Shown here one piece after another: positions 36,335 through 46,125 of a stretch of 64,000 nucleotides of DNA (its first letter is position 1; the number at the start of each line of letters is the position of its first letter). The notes beneath the pieces are model-generated. The model searched no databases. It saw nothing but the letters and a program-made list of their open reading frames with translations, and had not been told where the DNA came from. This DNA comes from Saprospiraceae bacterium (GTDB lineage: Bacteria > Bacteroidota > Bacteroidia > Chitinophagales > Saprospiraceae). The stretch lies in the NCBI GenBank assembly GCA_016720635.1, contig JADKKF010000009.1:1-64000 (forward strand), in the 5' to 3' direction. The translations under genes were made by a program, and so were the position numbers.

Positions 36335-39300
36335 TTATTTGGACTTAATAAACTTACCGATATACGTCTTGTCTTTGTCCTGAATTTTCACGAAGTAGAG
36401 GCCTTGGCTGAGACCTTCTACGTTTATTTGTTCGCTTACATTCCCTCTAGCTACCAATTTCCCATTCAAATCCATAATTTGGTATTGTTGAGCTCCGCTT
36501 AGATTGGTATTAACAAGACGAATTAATCCCGAACTTGGATTTGGATAGATGGTTAATGGCAATGTTTTTGATGATTCCTTTGTTGCAATTGTTCTTGCAC
36601 CATTAGAAAACCAAACACCCCATTTTGCCTCTCCAATCAAGGTCGTTGGCTCCCCAGATTTATTTATCTTATCAGAAGCTAGATTAGAAACTTTTACATT
36701 GTTCACTGGAAACAAAAATCCTTCCAATTGATCATATAAGATCTTGGTATCAGTCCTAGAATAACAAGGGTAACCCAAGTCTGTCAATTGGGCAATTTCA
36801 CCTATAGACCCAGTTTCGATATTAGATCCTAATACGTAGTAATTGCCATCTTCTATATAATCGAATGCAATGATATTCGGTGAATTTTTTGAAAAAACGG
36901 GATTTCCGATGCTTACATTTTCAGGAAGCCCGTTGAATAGTTTGGAAACAAATCCGTCAGCAAAAGCCTTGCTAGCGTTGTCCCAAACATACACAAATCC
37001 AACATCCCAATACTCGATAGAAGGCGTTCCTGATATTTTGTTAAATCCGTCAAACATAACGAATTCGCCCGTATGATCCCACTCAAGAGCGTCTGCATAC
37101 TGGAAGGATTCTGTCACGACGTTTTGCGCTGTAGTTGGATTCTTGATGATAAAATCCTTGCTTGTATTTGAATCCAAATCAAAAATGATGATTTTGTTTT
37201 CTTTAAAATCAGTTACACCAGCTATCTTCGACCCATCTTTGGAGATGGCCACATTGCGCCAAATGGCTTCATTTTGGATTAAAATTTCGTTAACTGCGCC
37301 TGTACTCCAATTGAATTCCAAGGCATACATTTTTTTATCATTAGCAATGAAAACTGCATAAACTCCGTCATCAGTTACATTTGGACGGCTCAGTAGCGTC
37401 TTGGATGAAACTTGTGTCGGATTGCCTCCTGTACTGATATTACCCAAAAATAATCCTTCTTTGGAAGGTTGGGTCACAAGTAGCAAATCTGAACCTGGAT
37501 TACTTGGTATGGTCTGGCTGCCCCCTGTACCTTGTCCATCGAGAATACCCACTTCATCAAATGATGTCTTTGCATCAGTAACTTCTGTGCTGTTGGCACC
37601 ATAAAGATCTGTCGCGGCTTTGATCACATTCAATCTTAAATCTATGAACTTAGATGTACTGGTCATGTATTGTGTCAATGCTCTATAAAATACTTTCTCT
37701 GCTTTTTCCTTGGTTATACGCGTGGCGTATTTGTAATAAGCAAAATTTGGAATTCCGCTGTTGATATGAACACCTCCATTGTCTTGTGTGCCCGTATATT
37801 TTTCATTCATATGTTGAGGCTGATAGCCTCTTGAAGATAAGCTTGTGCCCCCATTGTGAGGATTCGATAGATCTCTTAAAGCGCCTGAAGGAAACTGCCC
37901 AGGTCTGACGCAGTCCTCCCCCATTTTCCAATCATCCCTATCAATCATAGCACCGAAAATATCGGCGAAGGATTCGTTTAATGCACCCGATTCATTTCTA
38001 TATTCTAGGTTGGCTGTGGTCTCTACAACACCGTGTGAAATCTCGTGTCCAGCCACATCTAAAGCTTTTGCCAAAGGGAAAAATGCAGTCTTACCGTTGC
38101 CATAAAACATAGCAGCACCATTCCAAAATGCATTGTCCATACCTGAGCCATCATCTTCGGTTATATTTACCAGAGAGATAACGTTACCACCTTGATTGTT
38201 GATAGAATTCCTTCCGTGTGTATTCAGGTAATACTCGTAGGCTTTACCTGCGTTGTAATGTGCTGATACGGAGGCTGGAGAATTCCAAGAATTGTTGGAA
38301 GAAATAAAATGTCCCGCATCAAAATTATCATTGGCAGGTGAATTATTGTTGCCATTGAGCGTCCAAATAACACCTACGGGTTCATTGGGCATTCTCGATT
38401 GCGCGGACTTAAACATGGCCCTAGAAGCATCTATCATGTAATAGCTACTACCCACTTGGTATGTATTAATCGATCTAGAGATGCCGTTAAGATCGATAGC
38501 ATTTGCCGTCACTGCGCCGTCCAATTTACCCATACAAGCATCATCGTGTCCTTCTAATTGGTGCATTAAACCACAAAACAAGCTATACTGATCCAAAATC
38601 TCACCAGAAGTAGCATCCGTGAAATATTGAAATCCTTCCCTCAAATTGGGATAAACCTTGGTAGCATAAGCCAACTTGAGCTTTCCAGCATCTTTATAAT
38701 AAACAAGTTTTGAAGATATCTGCTGCTGTGGCAATAGTGATTTTGCAGAAGGCTGCAGCTCTTTATATTTGGTTAAGGATTTAATTTTTGCTTCCACATT
38801 TTCTTGAGATATTTGTGGAGTTTCAGTGGCTCTTATTTCTGTTTTGTACCAATTGCCATTGATATAATTGACTGCGCCATTCACCGCATGGATTCTCATT
38901 TCTGATCCCCAAATAGGAACTCCATTCATCAATTGTTGGTAATGAAAATGCTGGATACCCAATTCATCTTTGGAAGAATTTACTAGCGTCAACTCTTCCT
39001 CAGGGCGCTGCAACTGAGTAATATCCTTTATCCCATCTAGCAATGCCATTGGCGCTGCCGTTTGAAGCGATCTCTTTAATTTTGCTTGAGAAATTTCAAT
39101 GGCGCAGGGCACCAAATCTTTATTGAATCCTAGCACTTCAACGCCAGGGGTATGCGCAGATAAGTAGTCAAAATTCCTTGGCGTAAATTTTTTTAAATTG
39201 TCGGATTGGGGTCTGTTTTTAAATTGGCTAGATCGGAAATCCTCGATGGGGAGAATTTGAGAAGAGCTACCAACAGTGGCAGGATGCTTGAGATTTAATT

Positions 39301-39376
39301 GCCCGAAAGTCTGATTTATATTGGCGCAGATGGCAAAAACAAAGACAATGGAGGCAATAAGAAATTTGTTATTCAT
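36335..39376 (-). CDS. Secreted M4 (thermolysin-family) metalloprotease, T9SS cargo
   Basis: 1013 residues from ATG 39376 (MNNKFLIASIVFVFAICANI, a signal peptide; the frame also extends to a TTG at 39400). An FTP-type propeptide region comes first, then the catalytic domain with GHEISHGVVE near residue 445, NESFADIFGAMID about 20 residues later, and GGVHINSGIPNFAYY. Next is a beta-propeller-like repeat region, and the last 75 residues (IYPNPSSGLIRL to GKFIKSK) are a type A T9SS sorting domain. The product is predicted to cross the outer membrane by type IX secretion and degrade extracellular protein. It is the first chromosomal gene after the cassette array. Confidence 0.92.
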   Translation of the reverse strand: MNNKFLIASIVFVFAICANINQTFGQLNLKHPATVGSSSQILPIEDFRSSQFKNRPQSDNLKKFTPRNFDYLSAHTPGVEVLGFNKDLVPCAIEISQAKLKRSLQTAAPMALLDGIKDITQLQRPEEELTLVNSSKDELGIQHFHYQQLMNGVPIWGSEMRIHAVNGAVNYINGNWYKTEIRATETPQISQENVEAKIKSLTKYKELQPSAKSLLPQQQISSKLVYYKDAGKLKLAYATKVYPNLREGFQYFTDATSGEILDQYSLFCGLMHQLEGHDDACMGKLDGAVTANAIDLNGISRSINTYQVGSSYYMIDASRAMFKSAQSRMPNEPVGVIWTLNGNNNSPANDNFDAGHFISSNNSWNSPASVSAHYNAGKAYEYYLNTHGRNSINNQGGNVISLVNITEDDGSGMDNAFWNGAAMFYGNGKTAFFPLAKALDVAGHEISHGVVETTANLEYRNESGALNESFADIFGAMIDRDDWKMGEDCVRPGQFPSGALRDLSNPHNGGTSLSSRGYQPQHMNEKYTGTQDNGGVHINSGIPNFAYYKYATRITKEKAEKVFYRALTQYMTSTSKFIDLRLNVIKAATDLYGANSTEVTDAKTSFDEVGILDGQGTGGSQTIPSNPGSDLLLVTQPSKEGLFLGNISTGGNPTQVSSKTLLSRPNVTDDGVYAVFIANDKKMYALEFNWSTGAVNEILIQNEAIWRNVAISKDGSKIAGVTDFKENKIIIFDLDSNTSKDFIIKNPTTAQNVVTESFQYADALEWDHTGEFVMFDGFNKISGTPSIEYWDVGFVYVWDNASKAFADGFVSKLFNGLPENVSIGNPVFSKNSPNIIAFDYIEDGNYYVLGSNIETGSIGEIAQLTDLGYPCYSRTDTKILYDQLEGFLFPVNNVKVSNLASDKINKSGEPTTLIGEAKWGVWFSNGARTIATKESSKTLPLTIYPNPSSGLIRLVNTNLSGAQQYQIMDLNGKLVARGNVSEQINVEGLSQGLYFVKIQDKDKTYIGKFIKSK

Positions 39377-39593
39377 TTTAAAGATGTTTTTTAGGAACAA
39401 ATAAAGTTATAAGACGTAACAATAGGGCTTTAGCAACCAAATTAGGCAAATATTTAATATTCTATGGTAAATATCCAATAGTTTTTTGATAAATTAAAAT
39501 ACTTACAAAGCTTTCACCATAAAACTAATATATTACTGGTTAAAAGTTATATTCAAATCGAATAAAATTTAGGCCTCGATGCATACTTTTCAG

Positions 39594-39718
39594 CGCGTCA
39601 GAGGTCGTAACGAGGGATGGTCGAAGACTATCCCGTCCGAAGGACCGTAACGAAGTGAAGTCGTGAAGGACTCGACCCGATATCGTCTGAAAGACGAGGA
39701 GTGGGGACGCCCAAAAAA
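39594..39718 (+). repeat. Intergenic hairpin repeat, copy 1 (ends GACGCCC)
   Basis: A GC-rich island in an AT-rich 430-bp gap: GCGTCAGAGGTCGTAACGAG at one end, GTGGGGACGCCCAAAAAA at the other, with internal inverted pieces such as GTCCGAAGGAC. Related elements are at 48994, 56702, 58625 and 60686. Nothing else is seen in this gap. Confidence 0.7.
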
Positions 39719-39833
39719 TTATTAAAAATCACCTTGAAAAATAGCTAAGCCAACTGCGCGATTGTTATTAAAAAGTTAATCTGAAAAATATGTCTTTGAT
39801 ACAAAAAAACTTGTGTAATTTTGAATTGAAAAA

Positions 39834-40879
39834 TTGAATATCATCGAAGCAATAAGTGAAATACATCTGACCATAGAAGCGATAGATCCGCTGATTTTAT
39901 ATGGAGAAAATAATGTGAAATTGGGAGTTTTGAAGAAAGCGTTTCCTGAGTTGAGCATATTGGCGAGAGGCAATCAAGTTAAGATTTCGGGCAATAAAAA
40001 AGATGCCCAGAATGCAAAGCCAAGCTCGAATTGATGGTGCGCTATGTCAAAGATTTTCATGAAATATCCATCCAACAGGTCGAAGAATTGGTCAGTGGGG
40101 GCAATCCCTTTGAAAATAAAATAGCACAGCATGAGGCTGATAATCAAGTACTTGTGTATGGGCGTGACGGTAGAGTGATCAAGCCAAAGACCATCAATCA
40201 AAAAAAACTGGTTGAGTCCTCGATGCGCAATGACATCGTATTCGCCCTGGGGCCCGCGGGTACTGGAAAGACCTATACTGCGGTCGCATTGGCGGTTAGG
40301 GCTTTGAAAAATAAATTGGTAAAGAAGATTATACTGACGCGTCCTGCGGTAGAAGCTGGAGAGAATCTGGGCTTTTTGCCAGGGGATATGAAAGAGAAAG
40401 TGGATCCATATTTGAGGCCATTGTATGATGCATTGGACGACATGATTCCTATGGAAAAATTGAATTTTTTCATGACGAATCGCGTAATCGAAGTCGCACC
40501 GTTGGCATTTATGCGCGGAAGAACTTTGGACAATGCGTTCATCATTTTGGATGAAGCGCAAAACACCACGCCTTCGCAACTGAAGATGTTTTTGACAAGA
40601 TTGGGACCTAGTGCTAAATGCATCGTCACGGGAGATATGACACAAATAGATTTGCCGCCACGTCAAGTATCTGGACTGAAAAAAGCGCTGCACTTGTTGA
40701 GTCCAATAGATGGCATTGGCGTAGTGCACTTGACCGCAGAAGATGTCGTTCGTCACCGGTTGGTGAAAGAAATCATCAAAGCGTATCAAATTGCCGACCA
40801 AAAAGAAAGAGCGCGGATAGAAAATCAAATTTCTAGTCAAAACGGGCATGAAAATGGAATAAATCACGAGGAAGAATAG
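39834..40879 (+). pseudogene. phoH: PhoH-like ATPase, one apparent frameshift near residue 60
   Basis: The N-terminal part (39834-40034: MNIIEAISEIHLTIEAIDPL, then LILYGENNVKLGVLKKAFPE) and the main part (40031-40879) are in different frames. Adding one A at ATGCAAAG gives DAQNAKAKLELMVRYVKDFH, the expected continuous sequence of about 348 residues. It has Walker A FALGPAGTGKT, IILTRPAVEAGENLGFLPGD and Walker B FIILDEAQN. PhoH proteins are widespread RNA-related ATPases. Since the gene is normally conserved, the indel is more likely a consensus error than decay. It is 34 bases upstream of smpB. Confidence 0.8.
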
Positions 40880-40912
40880 ATTAATCAGAGGAGTAGTAAA
40901 GAACCAAATAGC

Positions 40913-41377
40913 ATGAAACCAAGCATACAGGCGAAAGTCGAAATAGTAAATAAAAGAGCTGCACACAACTTCTTTTTGACCCAGCATTTTGAAGCAGGCA
41001 TCATGCTGCGCGGGACTGAAATAAAGAGCATCCGGATGGGATTTGTGAACCTAAATGACGCGTATTGTTTCATACAAAATAGCGAGGTTTATGTCAAAAA
41101 TCTCTATATCAAAGAGTACGACAATGGCACGTATTACAACCACGATGCACGCCGTGAAAGAAAACTATTATTGAATAGAAATGAAATAAAAAAACTCGAG
41201 CGCAAGGTAAAAGAGAAGGGATTTACGATCATCCCTTATAGACTTTTTATTTCTGACAGAGGTCTAGCCAAGTTGGAAATAGCGTTGGCTCAAGGTAAAA
41301 AAGCTTTTGACAAGCGAGAAACCATCAAAGAAAAAGACAATAAACGGGATATGGAGCGTTCCCATGTAATTAGATAA
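40913..41377 (+). CDS. smpB: SsrA-binding protein SmpB
   Basis: 154 residues, full length. It has the typical opening VEIVNKRAAHNFFLTQHFEA and GIMLRGTEIKSIRMG, central KEYDNGTYYNHDARRERKLL and the Arg/Lys-rich tail GKKAFDKRETIKEKDNKRDM. It binds tmRNA and brings it to stalled ribosomes. It is 34 bases after phoH and probably co-transcribed with it. Confidence 0.97.
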   Translation: MKPSIQAKVEIVNKRAAHNFFLTQHFEAGIMLRGTEIKSIRMGFVNLNDAYCFIQNSEVYVKNLYIKEYDNGTYYNHDARRERKLLLNRNEIKKLERKVKEKGFTIIPYRLFISDRGLAKLEIALAQGKKAFDKRETIKEKDNKRDMERSHVIR

Positions 41378-41386
41378 AAATAAAAT

Positions 41387-42547
41387 ATGAACAGTAAAAA
41401 CATGAAAAGGATATCATTAATATTGGGCATCTTTTTGGTTATTAGCAGTGGATTAGCGGCTCAGAGCCAAGAGAACTTAGCTAAGCAGTTGAAAGATTCT
41501 GGCTATTATCAAGTAAAAATATTGCCATTTACTGAGGTTAAAAACCAAGGTGCGACGGGTACATGTTGGGATTTTTCTACTTTATCGTTTATTGAATCCG
41601 AATTGTACAAAAAGGGCATGGGATACGTGGATTTATCCGAGATGTACCTAGTGCATGAAATATATTACGACAAAGCAAAAAATTATATTTTGCGCCAAGG
41701 CAATGCTAGATTTTCAGAAGGAGGACTAGGACACGATGTAATACGAGGGATAGCGCAGTATGGTGCCATGCCAGAGGACCAATTCACGGGATACCAAAAT
41801 GCCGAAAGAAGACACTCACATGTAGGATTTGAAGCCGAAGGCAAAAAGTTTTTGGATAATTTGGTTGAGAAAAAAGACTTTTTGGATTGGGGTTATTTAT
41901 TCGGAAATATCATGCACAATTATATCCCTAGACCCCCAAAAGAATTTGAAATCGATGGCAAAAAATATACTCCTCAAAGCTACGCCTCAGAAGTATTAAA
42001 GTATGATGGCAACGATTATATCGGATTCACTTCATTTACGCATCATCCCTTTTACAAATCATTCGTAGTAGAAGTCCCTGACAATTATAGCAATGGCGCC
42101 TATTATAATTTGCCATTGGATGAATTCACGCAAGTGACTAAAAACGCCTTGAAGGCTGGATATACGGTACTTTGGGATGCGGATGTATCCAATGCTGGAT
42201 TCAAGCAAGGACAGGGCTTGGCGATGAATATAGATCGCGTGGATGGTGTCTTTAATCAATCCATCAATGAAAGACCCATTGACCAAAAACAAAGGCAAAA
42301 ATTATTCGAAAACTTGACGACACAAGATGATCATTTGATGCATATTGTGGGTACTTGTTCCAACAAAGAAGGCAATGTCTTTTTTATAGTCAAAAATAGT
42401 TGGGGAGCCAATGCTGGTCCATTTGGCGGATTGATCGTCGTCTCTGAATCCTATTTTCAGACCAATACCATCACCATTATTATGAATAAAAATGGTGTAT
42501 CGAAGGATCTTCTTAAGAATCTAAAAGGACCAAGTATTTTAGACTAA
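41387..42547 (+). CDS. Secreted C1B (bleomycin hydrolase-like) cysteine peptidase
   Basis: 386 residues with signal peptide (ISLILGIFLVISSGLAA). The catalytic Cys lies in NQGATGTCWDFSTLSFIE near residue 59, the His in DDHLMHIVGTC near 318, and the Asn in FFIVKNSWGANAGP near 336, as in the PepC/bleomycin hydrolase family. Members are normally cytosolic aminopeptidases; this one carries an export signal, as seen in other Bacteroidota. It starts 10 bases after smpB; ATG 41387 or 41402 could be the true start. Confidence 0.88.
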   Translation: MNSKNMKRISLILGIFLVISSGLAAQSQENLAKQLKDSGYYQVKILPFTEVKNQGATGTCWDFSTLSFIESELYKKGMGYVDLSEMYLVHEIYYDKAKNYILRQGNARFSEGGLGHDVIRGIAQYGAMPEDQFTGYQNAERRHSHVGFEAEGKKFLDNLVEKKDFLDWGYLFGNIMHNYIPRPPKEFEIDGKKYTPQSYASEVLKYDGNDYIGFTSFTHHPFYKSFVVEVPDNYSNGAYYNLPLDEFTQVTKNALKAGYTVLWDADVSNAGFKQGQGLAMNIDRVDGVFNQSINERPIDQKQRQKLFENLTTQDDHLMHIVGTCSNKEGNVFFIVKNSWGANAGPFGGLIVVSESYFQTNTITIIMNKNGVSKDLLKNLKGPSILD

Positions 42548-42548
42548 A

Positions 42549-42920
42549 TTATTTTTTACCCGTGTTTAAAGAAGTGTAAAGGTCTGGGCAAGAATTTTTA
42601 ATTTCGTCCATGACTTTAACATCGAAAACGCCTTTGTCGTCAGTAACTTTATACTTGACGATGGCTTTATTCATGCAATCGTTGAATTTATTGAGCGCTT
42701 TTTCGCCATCTGCGGGAGTCATGCCTATTTTTTCAAATTCGCCATTGACCGCTTTAACCTTTTCTCTCAATTCATTGAGTTCTGAAAAGCAACCACACAT
42801 GGCTCCAGCTGCAGAATTTTTATCTGACTTGCATCCCATCCCAGCGAACATTATGGAGAAAACTAGAAGAAAAGATGCCTTTTTAAGCTGAGGTATTTTA
42901 TTTTCTAAAAGATAAATCAT
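42549..42920 (-). CDS. Small Cys-containing lipoprotein
   Basis: 123 residues. The signal peptide ends FAGMGC, a lipobox. The mature part has AAGAMCGCFSELNELREKV, NDCMNKAIVKY and NSCPDL, so four or more Cys that could form disulfides. No family is recognised. Its ATG overlaps the end of rbfA (42917-42920), so it is probably in the same transcript. Confidence 0.7.
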   Translation of the reverse strand: MIYLLENKIPQLKKASFLLVFSIMFAGMGCKSDKNSAAGAMCGCFSELNELREKVKAVNGEFEKIGMTPADGEKALNKFNDCMNKAIVKYKVTDDKGVFDVKVMDEIKNSCPDLYTSLNTGKK

Positions 42921-43291
42921 GCTATGTTGTTTTTTTGTTTTTCTTTTTCAATTTTTAAAAATAATTCATCGACTCGATACATTTCGTCAATGGTCTCGTC
43001 GAGAAAAATCTGGATGGTAGGAATGATTCGCACCTGCTTCTTGATGCGCTGACCTAGGCTTTGGCGCAGTTTTGTATTGGCTTCTTCCAGGCACAAGAGT
43101 ACTTCTTGCTTATGTTCAGTATTGTAAACACTGATATAAATCTTGGCTTCGCTGAGATCAGGAGTCATCTTGACATTCATGATGGTTACTAGGGGCTCTT
43201 TGCCGTAGATATAGCCACCTTCTTGTTGAAGGATAAAACTGAAATTGCGTTTTATCAATTCGCCGACCTGTTTTTGTCTAATCGATTCCAT
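42917..43291 (-). CDS. rbfA: Ribosome-binding factor A
   Basis: 124 residues, the normal RbfA size. MESIRQKQVGELIKRNFSFI at the start, VTIMNVKMTPDLSEAKIYIS in the KH-like core and VRIIPTIQIFLDETIDEMYR near the end are family features. It assists late maturation of the 30S subunit. It overlaps the downstream lipoprotein gene and lies 6 bases after the FAH-family gene. Confidence 0.93.
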   Translation of the reverse strand: MESIRQKQVGELIKRNFSFILQQEGGYIYGKEPLVTIMNVKMTPDLSEAKIYISVYNTEHKQEVLLCLEEANTKLRQSLGQRIKKQVRIIPTIQIFLDETIDEMYRVDELFLKIEKEKQKNNIA

Positions 43292-43297
43292 ATACCG

Positions 43298-43906
43298 TTA
43301 TTTTATATCACAATGAAGGACTTTGATATCGTCCAAATAGCCTTCGAGTTTATCTCCAATTTTTACTGGCCCTACGCCCGATGGCGTACCTGTAAACAGC
43401 AAATCTCCCTTCTGGATGGTGAAAATACTTGAAATATACTCTATCAACTTTTCCAGTCCAAAAATCAGTTCCTTTGGATTTCCTGCTTGCTTTTTAATTC
43501 CATTAACGTTGAGGAAAAATGACGAATCCATAAATTTTTGATTTTCGAAGGGCATCCAATCACCAATCACAGCAGAATGATCAAACGATTTTGCTATTTC
43601 CCATGGATAACCCTTTTCTTTGCAGGATTGTTGCAAATCCCTAGCCGTAAAATCTAAACCTAAAGTATAGGACTCGATGTATCCAAGGGCGAATTGAGGT
43701 TGTATGGATTTCCCGTTTTTACCAAATTTCAAGACCAGTTCTATCTCATGATGGATTTCATTGGAAAAAGAAGGATGGTAAAAAGGCTGTTTATCTTTTA
43801 GTAAGGCCGTGGAAGGCTTCATGAAAACCAAAGGAGTAGTCGGCACTTCACTCTTCATTTCAGCGGCATGATCCGCATAGTTTTTACCGATACAAAAAAT
43901 TTTCAT
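43298..43906 (-). CDS. Fumarylacetoacetate hydrolase-family protein
   Basis: 202 residues, the short single-domain form. It contains IGKNYADHAAEM, the metal ligands in HHEIELVLKFG, GYTLGLDFTARDLQ-type sequence (ESYTLGLDFTARDLQ) and the C-terminal GDLLFTGTPSGVGPV. These enzymes use Mg2+ to act on acylpyruvates or decarboxylate oxaloacetate. The exact substrate cannot be set from sequence. It is the probable first or second gene of a minus-strand operon with rbfA. Confidence 0.88.
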   Translation of the reverse strand: MKIFCIGKNYADHAAEMKSEVPTTPLVFMKPSTALLKDKQPFYHPSFSNEIHHEIELVLKFGKNGKSIQPQFALGYIESYTLGLDFTARDLQQSCKEKGYPWEIAKSFDHSAVIGDWMPFENQKFMDSSFFLNVNGIKKQAGNPKELIFGLEKLIEYISSIFTIQKGDLLFTGTPSGVGPVKIGDKLEGYLDDIKVLHCDIK

Positions 43907-43917
43907 GTATAAAAATA

Positions 43918-44613
43918 TTAAAAATTTGGTGAAAGTTGTCCCAATTTATCCTCGACATAAAATTCATTGATGATTCGGATAACTTCTTCGACATCGTCGG
44001 TAATCGGCATCAAATTCAGATCCACCTCATTGATATTATTTTCCTTTTTTAACATGACGTTTATAATCCAATCCTTCAAGCCTGACCAGTATTCTACCCC
44101 TACGAGAATAACTGGAACTTTGGATATTTTTTTTGTTTGTATCAATGTTAAAACTTCGAACATCTCGTCTAATGTTCCAAATCCACCAGGAAGTACGACA
44201 AATGCCTGAGCGTATTTAACAAACATTACCTTTCTGACGAAAAAATAACGGTGACTTAGATTTTTGTCTGGATCGATGTATTGATTGTAACCTTGCTCAA
44301 AAGGTAGATCAATATTAAGGCCCACAGATACGCCACCCTTTAGTGAAGCACCTTTATTGCCTGCCTCCATGATGCCTGGTCCGCCACCTGTGATGACACC
44401 ATATCCTTCGTCCGTTAGTCTAGAAGATATTTCTACCGCTTTTTGATAATAGGGATTTTCAGGTTTGGTTCTAGCGGATCCAAAGACAGAAATACAAGGA
44501 CCAATTTCGTTCAAAGATTCAAAGCCTTCTACGAATTCGCCTAATATTTTCAGCATGGTCCAAGAATTTTCTCCAGGAATCTGATTCCACTTTTTCATTG
44601 TCCTCATTGCCAT
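43918..44613 (-). CDS. LOG-family protein (TIGR00730-type nucleoside 5'-monophosphate phosphoribohydrolase-like)
   Basis: 231 residues. The two signature loops are present: GVITGGGPGIMEAGNKGA and VVLPGGFGTLDEMFEVLTLI (PGGxGTxxE). LOG-like enzymes release the base from cytokinin-type or other nucleotides; older annotations say lysine decarboxylase, which is wrong for the family. It starts MAMRTMKKW; the Met at 44598 is an alternative. It is 11 bases upstream of the FAH-family gene. Confidence 0.85.
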   Translation of the reverse strand: MAMRTMKKWNQIPGENSWTMLKILGEFVEGFESLNEIGPCISVFGSARTKPENPYYQKAVEISSRLTDEGYGVITGGGPGIMEAGNKGASLKGGVSVGLNIDLPFEQGYNQYIDPDKNLSHRYFFVRKVMFVKYAQAFVVLPGGFGTLDEMFEVLTLIQTKKISKVPVILVGVEYWSGLKDWIINVMLKKENNINEVDLNLMPITDDVEEVIRIINEFYVEDKLGQLSPNF

Positions 44614-44703
44614 ATCACTATGTTATTTATATTCACAAAAAAGCCTGCCACCAGGACAGGCCAATTTTATTCTCTTCCTCAAATATATACTAAATTTAAT
44701 ATA

Positions 44704-45978
44704 TCAAGCAAATATTTCTTGTCTTTTTTTGAATAAGCTTCTTGAATATTCGATAAACTCCTCTTCAGAATCAAATTGACTTATATAATCCATTAAAACT
44801 TTTTCTTCAGATTTACTCTGAGGTACGTGCTTGGCGATATCAGCCGCAGTGATACTTTCATTGCAAAGGATAATCAATCGCTCTACAACATTTCTCAATT
44901 CGCGAATATTTCCAGTCCACTCAAGCTTTTGAAGGGCAAACAATGCATCTGCATCTATTTTTTTCTTTGGAATTCCATACTCATTGCATATGGATTCTAT
45001 AAAATGATCAACCAAGAGCGGAATGTCTGATTTTCTTTGATCCAATCCAGGTACTTTGACGATAATGACCGCTAAACGGTGATATAAATCTTCTCTAAAT
45101 CTACCCATGGATATCTCTCTTTTCAGGTCTTTGTTGGTCGCAGCTATCACCCTGACATCCACTGATATTTCTCGATCTCCTCCTACTCTCGATATGCGAT
45201 TTTCCTGCAAAGCTCTAAGCACTTTTGCTTGGGCTGATAGACTCATGTCTCCAATCTCATCCAAGAACAAAATGCCTTTATGCGCCAATTCAAATTTTCC
45301 TAATTTCTGCTTTATAGCTGAAGTAAAAGAGCCTTTTTCATGCCCAAATAACTCACTTTCTATCAATTCAGAAGGAATGGCGGCGCAGTTTACTTCGATC
45401 AATGGATGATCATTGCGATTGCTTTTTTCGTGAAGATACTTGGCGATGAGTTCTTTCCCACTCCCGTTTGGACCCGTAATCAAAACTCGCGCTTCCGTAG
45501 GGGCTACTCGCTCCACCGTCTCCATTATATCTCTAATGGAATCAGACTGCCCGACTATCTCCTTGGTTTCGCTACGATTGATCTTACGCTGCAATGTCTT
45601 CTTTTCTACGATCAAAGAGTTCCTATCCAATGCATTTCTCACGGTGATCAAAAGTCGATTAAGATCCGGCGGCTTTGAAATAAAATCAAAGGCTCCTTTT
45701 TTGACAGCATCGACGGCATTGTCCGCCGAAGCATGACCTGAAATCATGATAATAGGCGTATCTGGTGCTAAAATCTGGATGCGCTCTAAAGCATCTATGC
45801 CGTCCAATTTTGGCATTTTTATATCCATCAATATCAAATCAAAGCGATCCTGCTTTATCTTAACGATGGCTTCGACACCATCGCACGCCTCGTGAAATTC
45901 ATATTTTTCAAACTCTAAGATTTCCTTTAAAGTCCTACGGATACTCTGCTCATCATCAACTACCAATATCTTTATCAT
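44704..45978 (-). CDS. NtrC-type response regulator (REC-AAA+) without a DNA-binding domain
   Basis: 424 residues from ATG 45978 (MIKILVVDDEQ; an ATG at 45996 adds six residues). A receiver domain occupies residues 1-120 (phosphoacceptor in LILMDIKMPKLDG) and a sigma-54-interaction AAA+ domain residues 140-375 (GPNGSGKELIAKYLH, GILFLDEIGDM, the R-finger region GRFREDLYHRL). The loop usually GAFTGA is GSFTSA, and the C-terminus ends after about 45 residues (SLFKKRQEIFA) without a Fis-type helix-turn-helix. It may act without direct DNA binding or outside sigma-54 control. Confidence 0.85.
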   Translation of the reverse strand: MIKILVVDDEQSIRRTLKEILEFEKYEFHEACDGVEAIVKIKQDRFDLILMDIKMPKLDGIDALERIQILAPDTPIIMISGHASADNAVDAVKKGAFDFISKPPDLNRLLITVRNALDRNSLIVEKKTLQRKINRSETKEIVGQSDSIRDIMETVERVAPTEARVLITGPNGSGKELIAKYLHEKSNRNDHPLIEVNCAAIPSELIESELFGHEKGSFTSAIKQKLGKFELAHKGILFLDEIGDMSLSAQAKVLRALQENRISRVGGDREISVDVRVIAATNKDLKREISMGRFREDLYHRLAVIIVKVPGLDQRKSDIPLLVDHFIESICNEYGIPKKKIDADALFALQKLEWTGNIRELRNVVERLIILCNESITAADIAKHVPQSKSEEKVLMDYISQFDSEEEFIEYSRSLFKKRQEIFA

Positions 45979-46125
45979 ATTATATTTCTTTAACATGTTT
46001 AATCAACAGCAAATATACATATTATATATTATAAAAATAAATAATACATAACATTTTTTTATTTTGCAAATTTTTTATAACTTTAATGGAAGAATATTCA
46101 AAACTTAGATCTTGGGATTTTAAAG

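Noticed and set aside
39974..40987. Minus-strand 337-residue frame opposite phoH
   Set aside because: The plus strand carries clear PhoH motifs in the same bases; the antisense frame has no recognisable features.
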